From Mycobacterium sp. Root135 (lineage in GTDB: Bacteria > Actinomycetota > Actinomycetes > Mycobacteriales > Mycobacteriaceae), in NCBI RefSeq assembly GCF_001426545.1, contig NZ_LMEZ01000001.1, forward strand, positions 808,034 through 872,033: a stretch of 64,000 nucleotides of DNA, in the 5' to 3' direction. Positions within the stretch are counted from its first letter, which is position 1. The number at the start of each line of letters is the position of its first letter. The position numbers and the translations under genes were made by a program. Below are positions 52,834 to 62,016 of this stretch, one piece after another. The notes under the pieces were generated by a model. It saw only the letters and a program-made list of their open reading frames with translations. It did no database searches and had not been told where the DNA came from.

Positions 52834-52871
52834 CTATGGGCTGGCAAGGTGCAAACCTTGCCAGCCCATAG
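52834..52871 (+). terminator. Strong cspA terminator hairpin with GNRA tetraloop
   Basis: CTATGGGCTGGCAAGGT (52834-52850) and ACCTTGCCAGCCCATAG (52855-52871) form a perfect 17-bp stem closed by a GCAA loop, 11 bases after the stop codon. No downstream T tract follows, as is common in mycobacteria. The rest of the gap to 52982 holds nothing recognisable. Confidence 0.85.
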
Positions 52872-52982
52872 TCCGTTCTAGGCCCCTTGAGATAGACGCG
52901 GCCTGAACGATGAACTCCCACAACGCAATCGGACGCGACGACCACTAATGTGGGCCGCCGCGTCCGAAGCGCTAGGAGTTGA

Positions 52983-53411
52983 TTACCACTGACCGAGCTG
53001 GCACTGCAGGTTGTACGGCGCGTCCTGCTGCACGGCGACCTGACCGTCGACGGCGATGTCGCAGTGCGGGTTCGGCGCCGCGCGACCACCGTGAGTGGTG
53101 CTGCTGACCGTGAGGATCGCCCACTGCGGGTCGGCGAGCGTGGTTTCGAACACCCACGGCACACCGGCCGCCAGGGTGATTTCGTCCTTCTTCAGATACG
53201 CGTAGGAATCGGCGTTGTACGCCGCCTTGTCCGCCGGCTGATTGACCAGATAGAAGAGGTCGAATTCCGCGTCACCCGCCGAGACCAGGGTGTATCGAAC
53301 CTGGTGACCTGCGGGTTCGGCGTTCGAAGTGGCCGGTGAGGCCAGCCCTGCGGCGGCCACCAGCGCCGCCATACCGAAGGCTGCCCCGATCTTGCTTGTC
53401 GCTTTTCGCAT
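52983..53411 (-). CDS. Exported protein of unknown function, MmpS-like beta-domain
   Basis: About 142 residues. A signal peptide (MRKATSKIGAAFGMAALVAAAG) with likely cleavage at SNA-EP near residue 32 precedes a beta-rich domain. A Cys pair near the end (HCDIAVDG and LQCQLGQW) could form a disulphide. The layout (VRYTLVSAG…, DPQWAILTVSST…) faintly recalls the soluble domain of MmpS transport accessory proteins, but no MmpL partner is near. Two more in-frame ATGs lie up to three codons upstream (53420). Function unknown. Confidence 0.7.
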   Translation of the reverse strand: MRKATSKIGAAFGMAALVAAAGLASPATSNAEPAGHQVRYTLVSAGDAEFDLFYLVNQPADKAAYNADSYAYLKKDEITLAAGVPWVFETTLADPQWAILTVSSTTHGGRAAPNPHCDIAVDGQVAVQQDAPYNLQCQLGQW

Positions 53412-53459
53412 GATCATCACATCGTCGAACGGTACCGGACCGTTACACCGCGGAGGCGG

Positions 53460-53891
53460 TCAGAGCTCCAGCATCAGCGTCACCGGGCCGTCGTTGACGA
53501 GTTCGACGGCCATGTCGGCGCCGAAGACCCCCGTCTCGACGTGCGCTCCGAGGCGCCGCAGTGCATCGGAGAAGGCCGACACCACCGGTTCGGCGACCGC
53601 GCGGGGTGCGGCGGCGTTCCAGGACGGCCGTCTGCCCTTGACGGTGTTGGCATAAAGGGTGAACTGACTGACGACGAGGATCGGCGCGCCCACGTCGGCG
53701 GACGACAGTTCGCCGTCGAGGATGCGCAGCCGCCACAGCTTGTCGGCCATCCGCGAAGCGACGTCCGCGTCGTCGTCGTGCGTGACACCTACCAACGCGA
53801 CGAGTCCCTGCCCGTCGGGGTGAATCTCCCCGACCGACACGCCGTCCACCACGACCCGAGCCGACGTCACCCGCTGCACAAGGACTCGCAC
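53460..53891 (-). CDS. dtd: D-aminoacyl-tRNA deacylase
   Basis: A 143-residue Dtd. The active-site blocks are [17 protein letters not shown] and the cross-subunit [11 protein letters not shown] (Gly-cisPro equivalent GPVT). It opens [17 protein letters not shown]. The enzyme removes D-amino acids and glycine mischarged on tRNA, notably Gly-tRNA-Ala. It sits just downstream of hisS on the same strand (14-base gap), whereas in M. tuberculosis dtd is elsewhere as I recall. Confidence 0.96.
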   Translation of the reverse strand: MRVLVQRVTSARVVVDGVSVGEIHPDGQGLVALVGVTHDDDADVASRMADKLWRLRILDGELSSADVGAPILVVSQFTLYANTVKGRRPSWNAAAPRAVAEPVVSAFSDALRRLGAHVETGVFGADMAVELVNDGPVTLMLEL

Positions 53892-53905
53892 GCTCGCTCC
53901 GGGCG

Positions 53906-55174
53906 TCAGGCCAGTCGGGAGCGAACCTCGGCCACGACGGCGTCGGATCGAATGTCGACCTGCTCCCCCGTTCCGAGGTCCTTCACACCCACGGTGCCCG
54001 CCTCGACGTCCCGGTCACCCGCCACCAAGGCGATCCGCGCACCGGACCGGTCGGCCGCCCGCATTGCGCCCTTGAGTCCCCGGTCACCGTAGGCGACGTC
54101 GACCCGAAGGCCTGCCGCACGCAGTTCACCGGCCACCGTCGCCAGCGCCAACTTCGCCGCGTCGCCGAGCGGAACGCAGAACACCTCGACGCGGGCGGTC
54201 TCCCCGACGGTCTTGCCCTCGGCCGCCAACGCCAGCACCGTGCGGTCGACGCCGAGGCCGAAGCCGATGCCCGAGAGATCTTGGCCACCAAGCTGTTTCA
54301 TCAGACCGTCGTAGCGGCCACCTCCGCCGATGCCCGACTGCGCGCCGAGCCCGTCGTGGACGAACTCGAAGGTCGTCTTGGTGTAGTAGTCCAAGCCACG
54401 CACCATCCGCGGGTTGATCACGTACGGCACGCCCAACGCGTCCAGGTGGGCGAGCACCGTGTCGAAGTGCTGCTTGGCGACGTCGGACAGGTGGTCGAGC
54501 ATCAGCGGTGCCGCGGCCGTCATTTCACGCACGTGCGGGCGCTTGTCGTCGAGCACGCGCAGCGGGTTCAACTGAGCGCGTCGCTGTGTTTCTTCGTCCA
54601 AGTCGAGCGTGAAGAGGAACTGCTGCAACAACTCCCGGTACTGCGGACGGCACGTCTCGTCGCCGAGGGAGGTGAGCTCCAGCCGGAACCCGTCGAGGCC
54701 GAGCGAGCGGAATCCCTCGTCGGCGATGGCGATCACCTCGGCGTCCAGCGCCGGATCGTCGACCCCGATCGCTTCGACGCCGACCTGCTGCAGCTGACGG
54801 TATCGCCCGGCCTGCGGTCGCTCGTAGCGGAAGAACGGCCCCGAGTAGCGCAGTTTGACGGGCAGCTGGCCGCGGTCGAGGTTGTGCTCGATGACGGCGC
54901 GCATGACACCCGCGGTGCCCTCTGGCCGCAGCGTCACCGACCGGTCGCCACGATCGGCGAAGGTGTACATCTCCTTGCTGACGACGTCGGTCGACTCGCC
55001 GACACCACGTGCGAACAGGGCGGTGTCCTCGAAGATCGGCAACTCGACGTGGCCGTAGCCGGCCCGGCGGGCGGCGTCGAGCAATCCGTCGCGAACAGCC
55101 ACGAACTGCGCCGACTCCGGCGGAAGGTAGTCCGGGACGCCCTTGGGCGCCTGAAAGTCACTCACGTGCGGCAC
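53906..55174 (-). CDS. hisS: Histidyl-tRNA synthetase
   Basis: A 422-residue class IIa synthetase. Motif 2 is [18 protein letters not shown] with [21 protein letters not shown]. The histidine-specific blocks are [14 protein letters not shown] and GGGRYDGL, and motif 3 is [15 protein letters not shown]. The C-terminal anticodon-binding domain spans about 330-422. Length is usual. It is followed by dtd on the same strand and preceded by the MBL-fold gene. Confidence 0.97.
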   Translation of the reverse strand: MPHVSDFQAPKGVPDYLPPESAQFVAVRDGLLDAARRAGYGHVELPIFEDTALFARGVGESTDVVSKEMYTFADRGDRSVTLRPEGTAGVMRAVIEHNLDRGQLPVKLRYSGPFFRYERPQAGRYRQLQQVGVEAIGVDDPALDAEVIAIADEGFRSLGLDGFRLELTSLGDETCRPQYRELLQQFLFTLDLDEETQRRAQLNPLRVLDDKRPHVREMTAAAPLMLDHLSDVAKQHFDTVLAHLDALGVPYVINPRMVRGLDYYTKTTFEFVHDGLGAQSGIGGGGRYDGLMKQLGGQDLSGIGFGLGVDRTVLALAAEGKTVGETARVEVFCVPLGDAAKLALATVAGELRAAGLRVDVAYGDRGLKGAMRAADRSGARIALVAGDRDVEAGTVGVKDLGTGEQVDIRSDAVVAEVRSRLA

Positions 55175-55181
55175 ATTTCAG

Positions 55182-55844
55182 TCAGATTCCTTCGAGGAAC
55201 GGGTTGGTGCGACGCTCGGCGCCGATCGTGGTCTTGGGACCGTGCCCAGGTAGTACCACGGTGTCGTCGTCGAGCACCAACAGTTTTGACACGATCGACG
55301 TCAGCAGGTCGCGCCCGCTGCCGCCGTAGAGATCGGTACGCCCGATCGACTGCTTGAACAGTGTGTCACCGGTGAACGCCAGGTCGCCGATAGCACCCGG
55401 CGACACCCGAAACACCACCGACCCCCTGGTGTGGCCCGGCGTGTGGTCGACGGTGACGGTGATGCCACCCAGCTCGATCTTGTCGCCGTCGCGGTCCAGC
55501 TCGACCACCTGGCGGGGTTCGCGGAACATCGTCGACAGCGCCAGCTGAGCCAGCCTTGGCCCCAAGCCCTTGATGGGGTCGGTGAGCATCTCCCGGTCCT
55601 CGGGATGGATGAACACCGGGCACCCGTAGGTGTCGCCGACCTTCTGCGCCGACCACATGTGGTCGACGTGACCGTGGGTCAGCAGGACGGCGGCCGGGGT
55701 CAGCCGGTTCTCGTCGAGGATCTTGCGCAGCGGCGCCATCGCCCGCTGGCCGGGGTCGACGACGATCGCATCGGCACCCTGCTTCGGGGCCAGCACGTAG
55801 CAGTTGCACTGCAACATGCCTGCCGGAAACCCTGTGAGGAACAC
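55182..55844 (-). CDS. MBL-fold hydrolase (glyoxalase II-like, Rv2581c family)
   Basis: About 220 residues. Metallo-beta-lactamase fold with HGHVDHMW (HxHxDH), VDHTPGHTRGSVVF (third His), FTGDTLF (bridging Asp) and VLPGHGPKTTIG (last His). It resembles hydroxyacylglutathione hydrolases, but mycobacteria use mycothiol, so the thioester is probably mycothiol-based or of another kind. Start GTG 55844 (VFLTGFPAG) fits relatives. ATG 55865 with AAAGGGG upstream is an alternative. It is seven bases upstream of hisS. Confidence 0.87.
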   Translation of the reverse strand: MFLTGFPAGMLQCNCYVLAPKQGADAIVVDPGQRAMAPLRKILDENRLTPAAVLLTHGHVDHMWSAQKVGDTYGCPVFIHPEDREMLTDPIKGLGPRLAQLALSTMFREPRQVVELDRDGDKIELGGITVTVDHTPGHTRGSVVFRVSPGAIGDLAFTGDTLFKQSIGRTDLYGGSGRDLLTSIVSKLLVLDDDTVVLPGHGPKTTIGAERRTNPFLEGI

Positions 55845-55946
55845 GCCGACCAGTTTCCCATCCACCCCTTTCGCGGGTCGCAGGGCCTCTTCTCAGACAT
55901 TGCTGGCACACTCGTTGCCGATCACGAACACGAGGAGGACTTCGCG

Positions 55947-56843
55947 GTGCCGACGAACGAACAGCGGCGGGAAACGGCCAAGCGCAAACTGGAGCGGCAG
56001 CTCGAGCGCCGCGCCGCCCAGGAGCGCAAGCGACGCCTCTTCACCATCATCGGTTCCGCGGCGGGAGTAGTGCTCGTCATCGGCGCCGTCGTCGCAACGG
56101 TGATCTTGACCAGCAAGGACTCCGACACGCAGGCCTCTGCCGACACGCCGTCGCCGACGAGTGCCGCCGAGCCAACGCCGCCTCCGGCTGGCGGCGGTCT
56201 TCCGCCGTTCGTCGCCCCGGCAGGCCTTGGCTCCGATTGCCAGTACCCGGCCTCGCAGGGCGAGCCCGCCAGCAAGAAGAACAACCCACCGCGTTCTGGC
56301 AAGGTGCCGACGGATCCGGCGCAGATCAGCGCCTCCATGACGACCTCGGAGGGCAACCTCGGGCTGCAGCTCGACAATGCGAAGGCGCCGTGCACGGTCA
56401 ACAGCTTCGCCAGCCTCGCACAGCAGGGCTACTTCAACGACACCCCCTGTCACCGGCTGACCACGTCGCCAGGCCTGTCGGTCCTGCAGTGCGGGGATCC
56501 GACCGGCAAGGGCACCGGCGGTCCCGGCTACGGCTTCGTCAACGAGTACCCGACCAACCAGTACCGGCCCGACGACCCGGCCCTGCAGTCGCCGGTGGTG
56601 TACCCCCGCGGCACGTTGGCGATGGCCAACACGGGCGCACCCGGGTCCAACGGAAGCCAGTTCTTCCTGGTGTTCAAGGATTCTCAGCTGCCCCCGAACT
56701 ACACCGCGTTCGGCACGATCGACGCGACGGGTCTGGCGACACTCGACAAGATCGCCGCGGGCGGCGTGGTGCCCGGCGATCGCGGTGCCGACGACGGCGC
56801 TCCGAAGACGCCCGTTCAAATCAAGTCGCTCCAACTGGACTGA
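55947..56843 (+). CDS. Membrane-anchored peptidyl-prolyl cis-trans isomerase (cyclophilin), first copy
   Basis: About 298 residues. A basic, helical N-terminus (EQRRETAKRKLERQLERR) precedes one membrane helix (about 32-55), a Pro/Thr-rich linker and an external cyclophilin domain (about 125-298). Family blocks are APCTVNSFASLAQQGYFNDTPCHRL, GPGYGFVNEYPTNQY and RGTLAMANTGAPGSNGSQFFLVF (shown in part as SNGSQFFLVF). It should assist folding at the outer face of the membrane. GAGGAGGA lies just upstream of GTG 55947. A second cyclophilin follows 21 bases later. Confidence 0.92.
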   Translation: MPTNEQRRETAKRKLERQLERRAAQERKRRLFTIIGSAAGVVLVIGAVVATVILTSKDSDTQASADTPSPTSAAEPTPPPAGGGLPPFVAPAGLGSDCQYPASQGEPASKKNNPPRSGKVPTDPAQISASMTTSEGNLGLQLDNAKAPCTVNSFASLAQQGYFNDTPCHRLTTSPGLSVLQCGDPTGKGTGGPGYGFVNEYPTNQYRPDDPALQSPVVYPRGTLAMANTGAPGSNGSQFFLVFKDSQLPPNYTAFGTIDATGLATLDKIAAGGVVPGDRGADDGAPKTPVQIKSLQLD

Positions 56844-56864
56844 CGCCGGACCGGGCCGACCGCA

Positions 56865-57899
56865 GTGACCATCCCGCCTCCCCCGCCCTACGGGGAGTAC
56901 CCGCCATTGCCGTCGGGCCCGGTGCCCGGACCTCCTGGTTACGGACCTCCTAGTTACGGGCCGCCACCGACACCGCAAAGCACCAACGGGTTGGCGATCG
57001 CGTCGCTGATCTGCGCGTTCCTGTTCTTCCCGCTGGGCATCGTCTTCGGGCACGTGTCCCTGTCGCAGATCAAGAAGTCCCGCGAAGGTGGTCACGGCCT
57101 TGCGGTCGCCGGGCTGGTGATCAGTTACGTGGTGGCGGTGTTGACCGTCGTGGCCGTCGTCGCCACCGTGGTCTTGGCCGGTCTGCTGATCCGGTTCGCC
57201 GAGGACTTCGACCCCAACCGCTCGCGTTCGGGCTCGCCGGGCGTCTCGGCCGCGCCACCGGGGCAGCCACTGCCGCCGTTCAAGCCGTCGGCGACGCTCG
57301 GGTCCAACTGCCAGTACCCGGCCACCACCGAGCCGGCCAGCAAGCCGGTGACCCCGCCGCGGACGGGACGCATCCCCACCACCCCGGAGACCGTCGAGGC
57401 CACCGTCGTCACCAATGACGGTGCCATCGGCGTCAGCTTGGACAACGGCAAGGCGCCCTGCACGGTCAACAACTTCGTCAGCCTGGCCCAGCAGGGGTTC
57501 TACGACAAGACGCCGTGTCACCGGCTGACCACGTCGAGCACCCTTGGCGTGCTGCAGTGCGGCGATCCGACGGGTGACGGCGACGGAGGACCGGGCTACC
57601 GATTCCCCAACGAGTACCCGACCAATCAGTACCGGCTCGCCGACCCGGCGCTGCAGTCCACCGTCATCTATCCGCGGGGCACCCTCGCGATGGCGAATTC
57701 CGGACAGGGCACCAACGGCAGCCAGTTCTTCATCGTCTACGCGGACTCCGAGATGCCCCCGACGTACACGGTGTTCGGCACGGTCGACGAGACCGGCCTC
57801 GCCGTCGTCGACCGGATCGCCGCGGGTGGCGTCAAGGACGGCGGCGACGACGGCAAGCCCGCAGTCGACGTGACCGTCGGGTCGATCCGACTCGACTAG
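56865..57899 (+). CDS. DUF4190-cyclophilin fusion, second tandem copy
   Basis: A 344-residue protein. A Pro/Tyr/Gly-rich cytoplasmic N-terminus precedes a DUF4190 region with two membrane helices (about 43-62 and 80-108) and a cyclophilin domain (about 175-344). The cyclophilin part is closely similar to the neighbour's (GAPCTVN-type KAPCTVNNFVSLAQQGFYDK, CHRLTTSSTLGVLQCGDP, NEYPTNQYRLADPALQS, NGSQFFIVY). This indicates tandem duplication with exchange of the membrane anchor. GTG start. Its end overlaps the convergent arsR-like gene by four bases. Confidence 0.92.
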   Translation: MTIPPPPPYGEYPPLPSGPVPGPPGYGPPSYGPPPTPQSTNGLAIASLICAFLFFPLGIVFGHVSLSQIKKSREGGHGLAVAGLVISYVVAVLTVVAVVATVVLAGLLIRFAEDFDPNRSRSGSPGVSAAPPGQPLPPFKPSATLGSNCQYPATTEPASKPVTPPRTGRIPTTPETVEATVVTNDGAIGVSLDNGKAPCTVNNFVSLAQQGFYDKTPCHRLTTSSTLGVLQCGDPTGDGDGGPGYRFPNEYPTNQYRLADPALQSTVIYPRGTLAMANSGQGTNGSQFFIVYADSEMPPTYTVFGTVDETGLAVVDRIAAGGVKDGGDDGKPAVDVTVGSIRLD

Positions 57900-58255
57900 G
57901 AGCCGGGCGCGCCCAGTTCGCGGTTGGCCTTCTCGACGATCGATCCGAGGAGGCCGGGCACTTCGGCGTCGACCGGTTCGACCCGCAATCGCAGCACCGT
58001 GTGCCCGTCGATCGCCAAGCGCTCGGTGATCCCCGCCTCGCGCAGGATCGTGAAGTGGTGCGTCGCCGTGGACTTGTTGATGCCGTCGTACAGCGCCGAG
58101 CAGACCATCGGCCCGCCGCCATTCATCAAGCGTCGGACCATTTCCAGACGTACCGGGTCGGCGAGCGCGGCCAAAAGCTGCTGGACGCCGGCGACGGGGA
58201 ACGTCGGAAACGGCGACTCGACCGTGTTCTCCCCCACTGCCGGTTCGACGTTCAT
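57896..58255 (-). CDS. ArsR family winged-helix regulator
   Basis: A 119-residue regulator. HTH core LLAALADPVRLEMVRRLMNGG and STATHHFTILREAGITERL. No CxC or His metal site is visible in the usual helix positions, so it is probably not a metal sensor and resembles the drug-efflux or redox-linked ArsR proteins. Start ATG 58255 lies inside one of two matching palindromes shared with the divergent MFS gene, which is the likely target. Confidence 0.9.
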   Translation of the reverse strand: MNVEPAVGENTVESPFPTFPVAGVQQLLAALADPVRLEMVRRLMNGGGPMVCSALYDGINKSTATHHFTILREAGITERLAIDGHTVLRLRVEPVDAEVPGLLGSIVEKANRELGAPGS

Positions 58256-58297
58256 CGAACCGAGCGTACCCTTGACCGAGTTCGACGTTCGTCGAAC
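58243..58297. promoter_or_regulatory. Duplicated 18-bp operator between ArsR regulator and MFS transporter
   Basis: Two near-identical dyads, GTTCGACGTTCATCGAAC (58243-58260) and GTTCGACGTTCGTCGAAC (58280-58297), are 37 bases apart. The first covers the regulator's start codon. The second lies between a TTGACC -35 (58272-58277) and the transporter. This predicts cooperative repression of both genes. Confidence 0.75.
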
Positions 58298-58321
58298 TCG
58301 TCGTCCGCCCGAGGAGGATTC

Positions 58322-59521
58322 GTGGCAGTGGTCGCCTCCGCACCGCGCACCGCCCAGACGCAGCGCGGGGCCTACTCCCTGCTGCTCATCCTGAGCGGCG
58401 TCGCGCTCGGAGTCTCGGGCCTGCCCGCGCCGCTGTACGGCATGTACGAGGAGCAGTGGCACCTCTCCCCGCTGTCCACGACCTTGGTCTTCGCGGTCTA
58501 CGCGGTCGCCGCACTCGCCGCCGTCCTGGTCGCAGGCAAGGTCTCCGACGTCATCGGTCGCAAGCCCGTGCTGCTCGGCGCCGTGGTGGCGATGATCGTC
58601 GGACTCGGCATCTTCCTGCTCGCCGACGGCATGGCGATGCTGATGCTCGCCAGGGTCATCCACGGCGCCGCCGTCGGCTCGATCGTGGTGGCCGGCGCGG
58701 CAGCCCTGCTTGACCTGCGGCCCGACCACGGAGTCCGTTCCGGTCAGCTCAGCGGGGTCGCCTTCAACATCGGCATGACGGTCGCGATCGTTGGCTCGGC
58801 GGTGCTGGCGCAGTACGCGCCGCATCCGATGCGCACCCCGTACGCGATCGTCGCGGTGCTCTGCGCCGTCCTCGGCATCGGCCTCGTCGCGCTGCGCGAG
58901 CCACACCTCTCACGCACCCGCGGTCCCATCCGCATCGCCAAACCCGCCGTACCACCCGAGATCCGCGCCGACTTCTGGTTCGCCGCCCTCGGCGCCACCG
59001 CGTCGTGGTCGGTTCTCGGCGTCCTGCTCTCGCTCTACCCGTCACTGGCGGCCCAGCAGACCCACGTCCACAACCTGGTGTTCGGCGGCGCGGTGGTCGG
59101 GACGACGGCATTCGCCGCGGCCATGGCCCAGCTCTTCTCGACCCGGATACCAGCCCGGCGGTCGGCCATCATCGGCGACGTCGGCATGGCGATCGCCCTC
59201 ATCCTCACCGTGCCCGTCCTGGCGACGCACAGTTGGCCGTTGGTGCTCGTCGCCGCCGCGTTCCTCGGCGCGACCTTCGGGCTCGGCTTCGGCGGTTCCC
59301 TGCGCCACCTGTCCCACGTCGTGCCCGCCAACCGCCGCGGCGAGACGATGTCGGCGTTCTACCTGATGGCCTACGGCGCCATGACCGTGCCGACCATCGC
59401 CGCGGGCTGGGCCGCGACCCGCTGGCCGCTCGGCGAGGTGTTCCCGTGGTTCGCCTACGCCGTGGCCGCAGCGTGCCTGGCCGCCGCCGGCGTCGGCGCG
59501 ATCAGCTCGCGCCGTCGCTAG
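58322..59521 (+). CDS. MFS transporter
   Basis: A 399-residue permease with about 12 hydrophobic helices. The loop 2-3 motif is GKVSDVIGRKPVLLG (motif A), and RVIHGAAVGSIVVAGAAA lies in helix 4. The pattern is of DHA1-like drug/metabolite exporters. Substrate unknown. GTG start with GAGGAGG at 58310-58316. It is divergent from an ArsR-type regulator with a paired operator, so an inducible efflux role is likely. Confidence 0.9.
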   Translation: MAVVASAPRTAQTQRGAYSLLLILSGVALGVSGLPAPLYGMYEEQWHLSPLSTTLVFAVYAVAALAAVLVAGKVSDVIGRKPVLLGAVVAMIVGLGIFLLADGMAMLMLARVIHGAAVGSIVVAGAAALLDLRPDHGVRSGQLSGVAFNIGMTVAIVGSAVLAQYAPHPMRTPYAIVAVLCAVLGIGLVALREPHLSRTRGPIRIAKPAVPPEIRADFWFAALGATASWSVLGVLLSLYPSLAAQQTHVHNLVFGGAVVGTTAFAAAMAQLFSTRIPARRSAIIGDVGMAIALILTVPVLATHSWPLVLVAAAFLGATFGLGFGGSLRHLSHVVPANRRGETMSAFYLMAYGAMTVPTIAAGWAATRWPLGEVFPWFAYAVAAACLAAAGVGAISSRRR

Positions 59522-59528
59522 TACCCCC

Positions 59529-59590
59529 GCCGAGTGTGGACTTAGTCCACGCCGCAACGACGAAACGCGTGACAAAAGTCCACGTTCGGC
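59529..59590. terminator. Extended inverted repeat between MFS gene and rel
   Basis: GCCGAGTGTGGACTT (59529-59543) pairs with AAGTCCACGTTCGGC (59576-59590) over 15 positions with two mismatches. The left arm also begins a smaller perfect dyad GTGGAC-TTA-GTCCAC (59536-59550). It is placed between convergent genes and is probably a bidirectional terminator, though an alternative small-fold role cannot be excluded. Confidence 0.5.
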
Positions 59591-59606
59591 CGGGGTGGGG
59601 TTGGGG

Positions 59607-61949
59607 TCAGGCGGCGGACGTCACGCGGTAGACGTCGTAGACGCCCTCCACGTTGCGGACGACGTTCAGCACGTGACCGAGGTGCTTGGGGTCGCCCATC
59701 TCGAAGGTGAACCGGCTGATCGCCACCCGGTCGTTGGACGTCGCCACCGACGCCGAGAGGATGTTGACCTTCTCGTCGGCGAGCACGCGCGTCACGTCGG
59801 ACAGCAGCCGATGCCGGTCGAGGGCTTCCACCTGAATGGCGACGAGGAACACCGACGACGGGGACGGCGCCCACTTGACGTCGATGATGCGTTCGGACTG
59901 CGCTTCCAGCGACGTCGCGTTCGTGCAGTCGGTGCGGTGCACGCTGACGCCGCCGCCCCGGGTGACGAAGCCGAGGATGTTGTCCCCCGGCACCGGGGTA
60001 CAGCACTTCGCCAACTTGGTCAGCACGCCCGGCGCACCGGGAACCGCGACACCGACGTCCTCGCTGGTGCGCTGCCGCACCGGCATGGTCGCCGGCGTCG
60101 ACCGCTCGGCGATCTCGTTCTCGGCTTCCTCGTCCCCACCGAGTTGGGCGACCAACCGCTGCACGACGTGCCGCGCCGAGACGTGCCCCTCACCGACCGC
60201 GGTGTACAGCGACGACACGTCGACGTAGCGCAGCTCCCGAGCCAACGCCGCCATCGACTCGGCATTCATCAAGCGCTGCAACGGAAGACCACCGCGGCGG
60301 ACTTCCCTGGCGATGGAGTCCTTACCCGATTCGAGGGCTTCCTCGCGACGCTCCTTGGCGAACCACTGCCGGATCTTGGCCTTGGCCCGCGGGGACACGA
60401 CGAAGGTCTGCCAGTCCCGCGACGGCCCGGCGTTGAGCGCCTTGGAGGTGAACACCTCGACCACTTCGCCGTTTTCGAGCTTGCGCTCCAGCGCCACCAG
60501 GCGACCGTTGACCCGCGCTCCGATGCAGCGGTGACCGACCTCGGTGTGCACCGCGTAGGCGAAGTCCACGGGCGTCGACCCGGTCGGCAGCGTCACCACG
60601 TCACCCTTGGGGGTGAAGACGAAGATCTCCTGCACGGCGAGGTCGTAGCGCAGCGACTCGAGGAACTCACCCGGGTCGGCGGCTTCCCGCTGCCAGTCGA
60701 GCAGCTGACGCATCCACGCCATGTCGTCGAGCTCGGCGGCGGCGTTGTTGGCCGGAATGCCGTTGCGGCCCTTGGCTTCCTTGTACCGCCAGTGCGCGGC
60801 GATGCCGTACTCGGCGGTGCGGTGCATGTCGCGGGTGCGAATCTGCACCTCCAGCGGCTTGCCTTCGGGCCCGACCACCGTGGTGTGCAGCGACTGGTAC
60901 ACGCCGTAGCGCGGCTGGGCGATGTAGTCCTTGAACCGGCCCGCCATCGGCTGCCACAGCGAGTGCACCGCACCGACGGCGGCGTAGCAGTCGCGGATCT
61001 CGTCGCACAGGATGCGCACGCCGACCAGGTCGTGGATCTCGTCGAAGTCGCGGCCCTTGACGATCATCTTCTGATAGATCGACCAGTAGTGCTTCGGCCT
61101 GCCCTCGACGGTGGCGTTGATCTTCGACGAGTTCACGGTGTTGGCGATCTCGGCACGCACCTTGGCCAGATAGGTGTCCCGCGACGGGGCGCGGTCGGCG
61201 ACCAGCCGCACGATCTCGTCGTACTTCTTCGGGTGCAGGATCGCGAACGACAGATCCTCGAGCTCCCACTTGACCGTCGCCATGCCGAGCCGATGGGCAA
61301 GCGGCGCAATCACTTCCAACGTCTCGCGGGCCTTGCGGGCCTGCTTCTCCGGCGGCAGGAAGCGCATGGTGCGCATGTTGTGCAGCCGGTCGGCGACCTT
61401 GATCACCAACACCCGCGGGTCACGAGCCATCGCGATGATCATCTTGCGGATCGTCTCGCCCTCGGCGGCGTTGCCGAGAACCACCTTGTCGAGCTTGGTG
61501 ACGCCGTCCACCAGGTGGCCGACCTCGACCCCGAAGTCGGTGGTCAACGCCTCGAGGGAGTAGCCGGTGTCCTCCACGGTGTCGTGCAGCAGCGCGGCGA
61601 CGAGCGTCGTGGTGTCCATGCCCAGTTCGGCGAGGATGTTGGCCACCGCCAAGGGGTGGGTGATGTACGGGTCACCGGAGCGACGCAACTGGTCGGCGTG
61701 CCGCTTCTCGGCCACCTCGTAGGCGCGCTGCAGCAGTGCCAGGTCGGCCTTCGGGTAGACCTCGCGGTGCACCGCAACCAATGGTTCGAGGACCGGGTTC
61801 ACCGCGCTGCGCTGTGAGGTCATCCGCCGGGCGAGCCTGGCCCGAACTCGTCGGGATGCGCTGGAGGAGCTCTTGGCCTCGGGCGCGACCGCGTCCGGGG
61901 TGATGACGGGCATCGGCTGCGTTTGCGTCAAGGCATGATCGTCGGCCAC
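59607..61949 (-). CDS. rel: Bifunctional (p)ppGpp synthetase/hydrolase Rel
   Basis: A 780-residue long RelA/SpoT homologue. The hydrolase domain has intact HD residues 122-123 ([13 protein letters not shown]) and [13 protein letters not shown]. The synthetase domain contains [25 protein letters not shown] (core [15 protein letters not shown]) and [14 protein letters not shown] [15 protein letters not shown] ([20 protein letters not shown] in part [13 protein letters not shown]), helical and C-terminal ACT domains follow. Both activities should be present. The GTG at 61949 is chosen because AGGAGG lies eight bases upstream. It controls the stringent response and follows apt. Confidence 0.97.
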   Translation of the reverse strand: MADDHALTQTQPMPVITPDAVAPEAKSSSSASRRVRARLARRMTSQRSAVNPVLEPLVAVHREVYPKADLALLQRAYEVAEKRHADQLRRSGDPYITHPLAVANILAELGMDTTTLVAALLHDTVEDTGYSLEALTTDFGVEVGHLVDGVTKLDKVVLGNAAEGETIRKMIIAMARDPRVLVIKVADRLHNMRTMRFLPPEKQARKARETLEVIAPLAHRLGMATVKWELEDLSFAILHPKKYDEIVRLVADRAPSRDTYLAKVRAEIANTVNSSKINATVEGRPKHYWSIYQKMIVKGRDFDEIHDLVGVRILCDEIRDCYAAVGAVHSLWQPMAGRFKDYIAQPRYGVYQSLHTTVVGPEGKPLEVQIRTRDMHRTAEYGIAAHWRYKEAKGRNGIPANNAAAELDDMAWMRQLLDWQREAADPGEFLESLRYDLAVQEIFVFTPKGDVVTLPTGSTPVDFAYAVHTEVGHRCIGARVNGRLVALERKLENGEVVEVFTSKALNAGPSRDWQTFVVSPRAKAKIRQWFAKERREEALESGKDSIAREVRRGGLPLQRLMNAESMAALARELRYVDVSSLYTAVGEGHVSARHVVQRLVAQLGGDEEAENEIAERSTPATMPVRQRTSEDVGVAVPGAPGVLTKLAKCCTPVPGDNILGFVTRGGGVSVHRTDCTNATSLEAQSERIIDVKWAPSPSSVFLVAIQVEALDRHRLLSDVTRVLADEKVNILSASVATSNDRVAISRFTFEMGDPKHLGHVLNVVRNVEGVYDVYRVTSAA

Positions 61950-62016
61950 CGCGCTCACCTCCTGCCCATGCCGGTACTCGTCGAGGATATCCCCGTCGGC
62001 CCCGCAACTGTTCGCA

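Noticed and set aside
58243..58297. Considered as LexA boxes because of GTTCGA and TCGAAC
   Set aside because: The half-sites are in the reverse order (GTTCGA…TCGAAC rather than TCGAAC…GTTCGA), so they fit an ArsR operator and not an SOS box.
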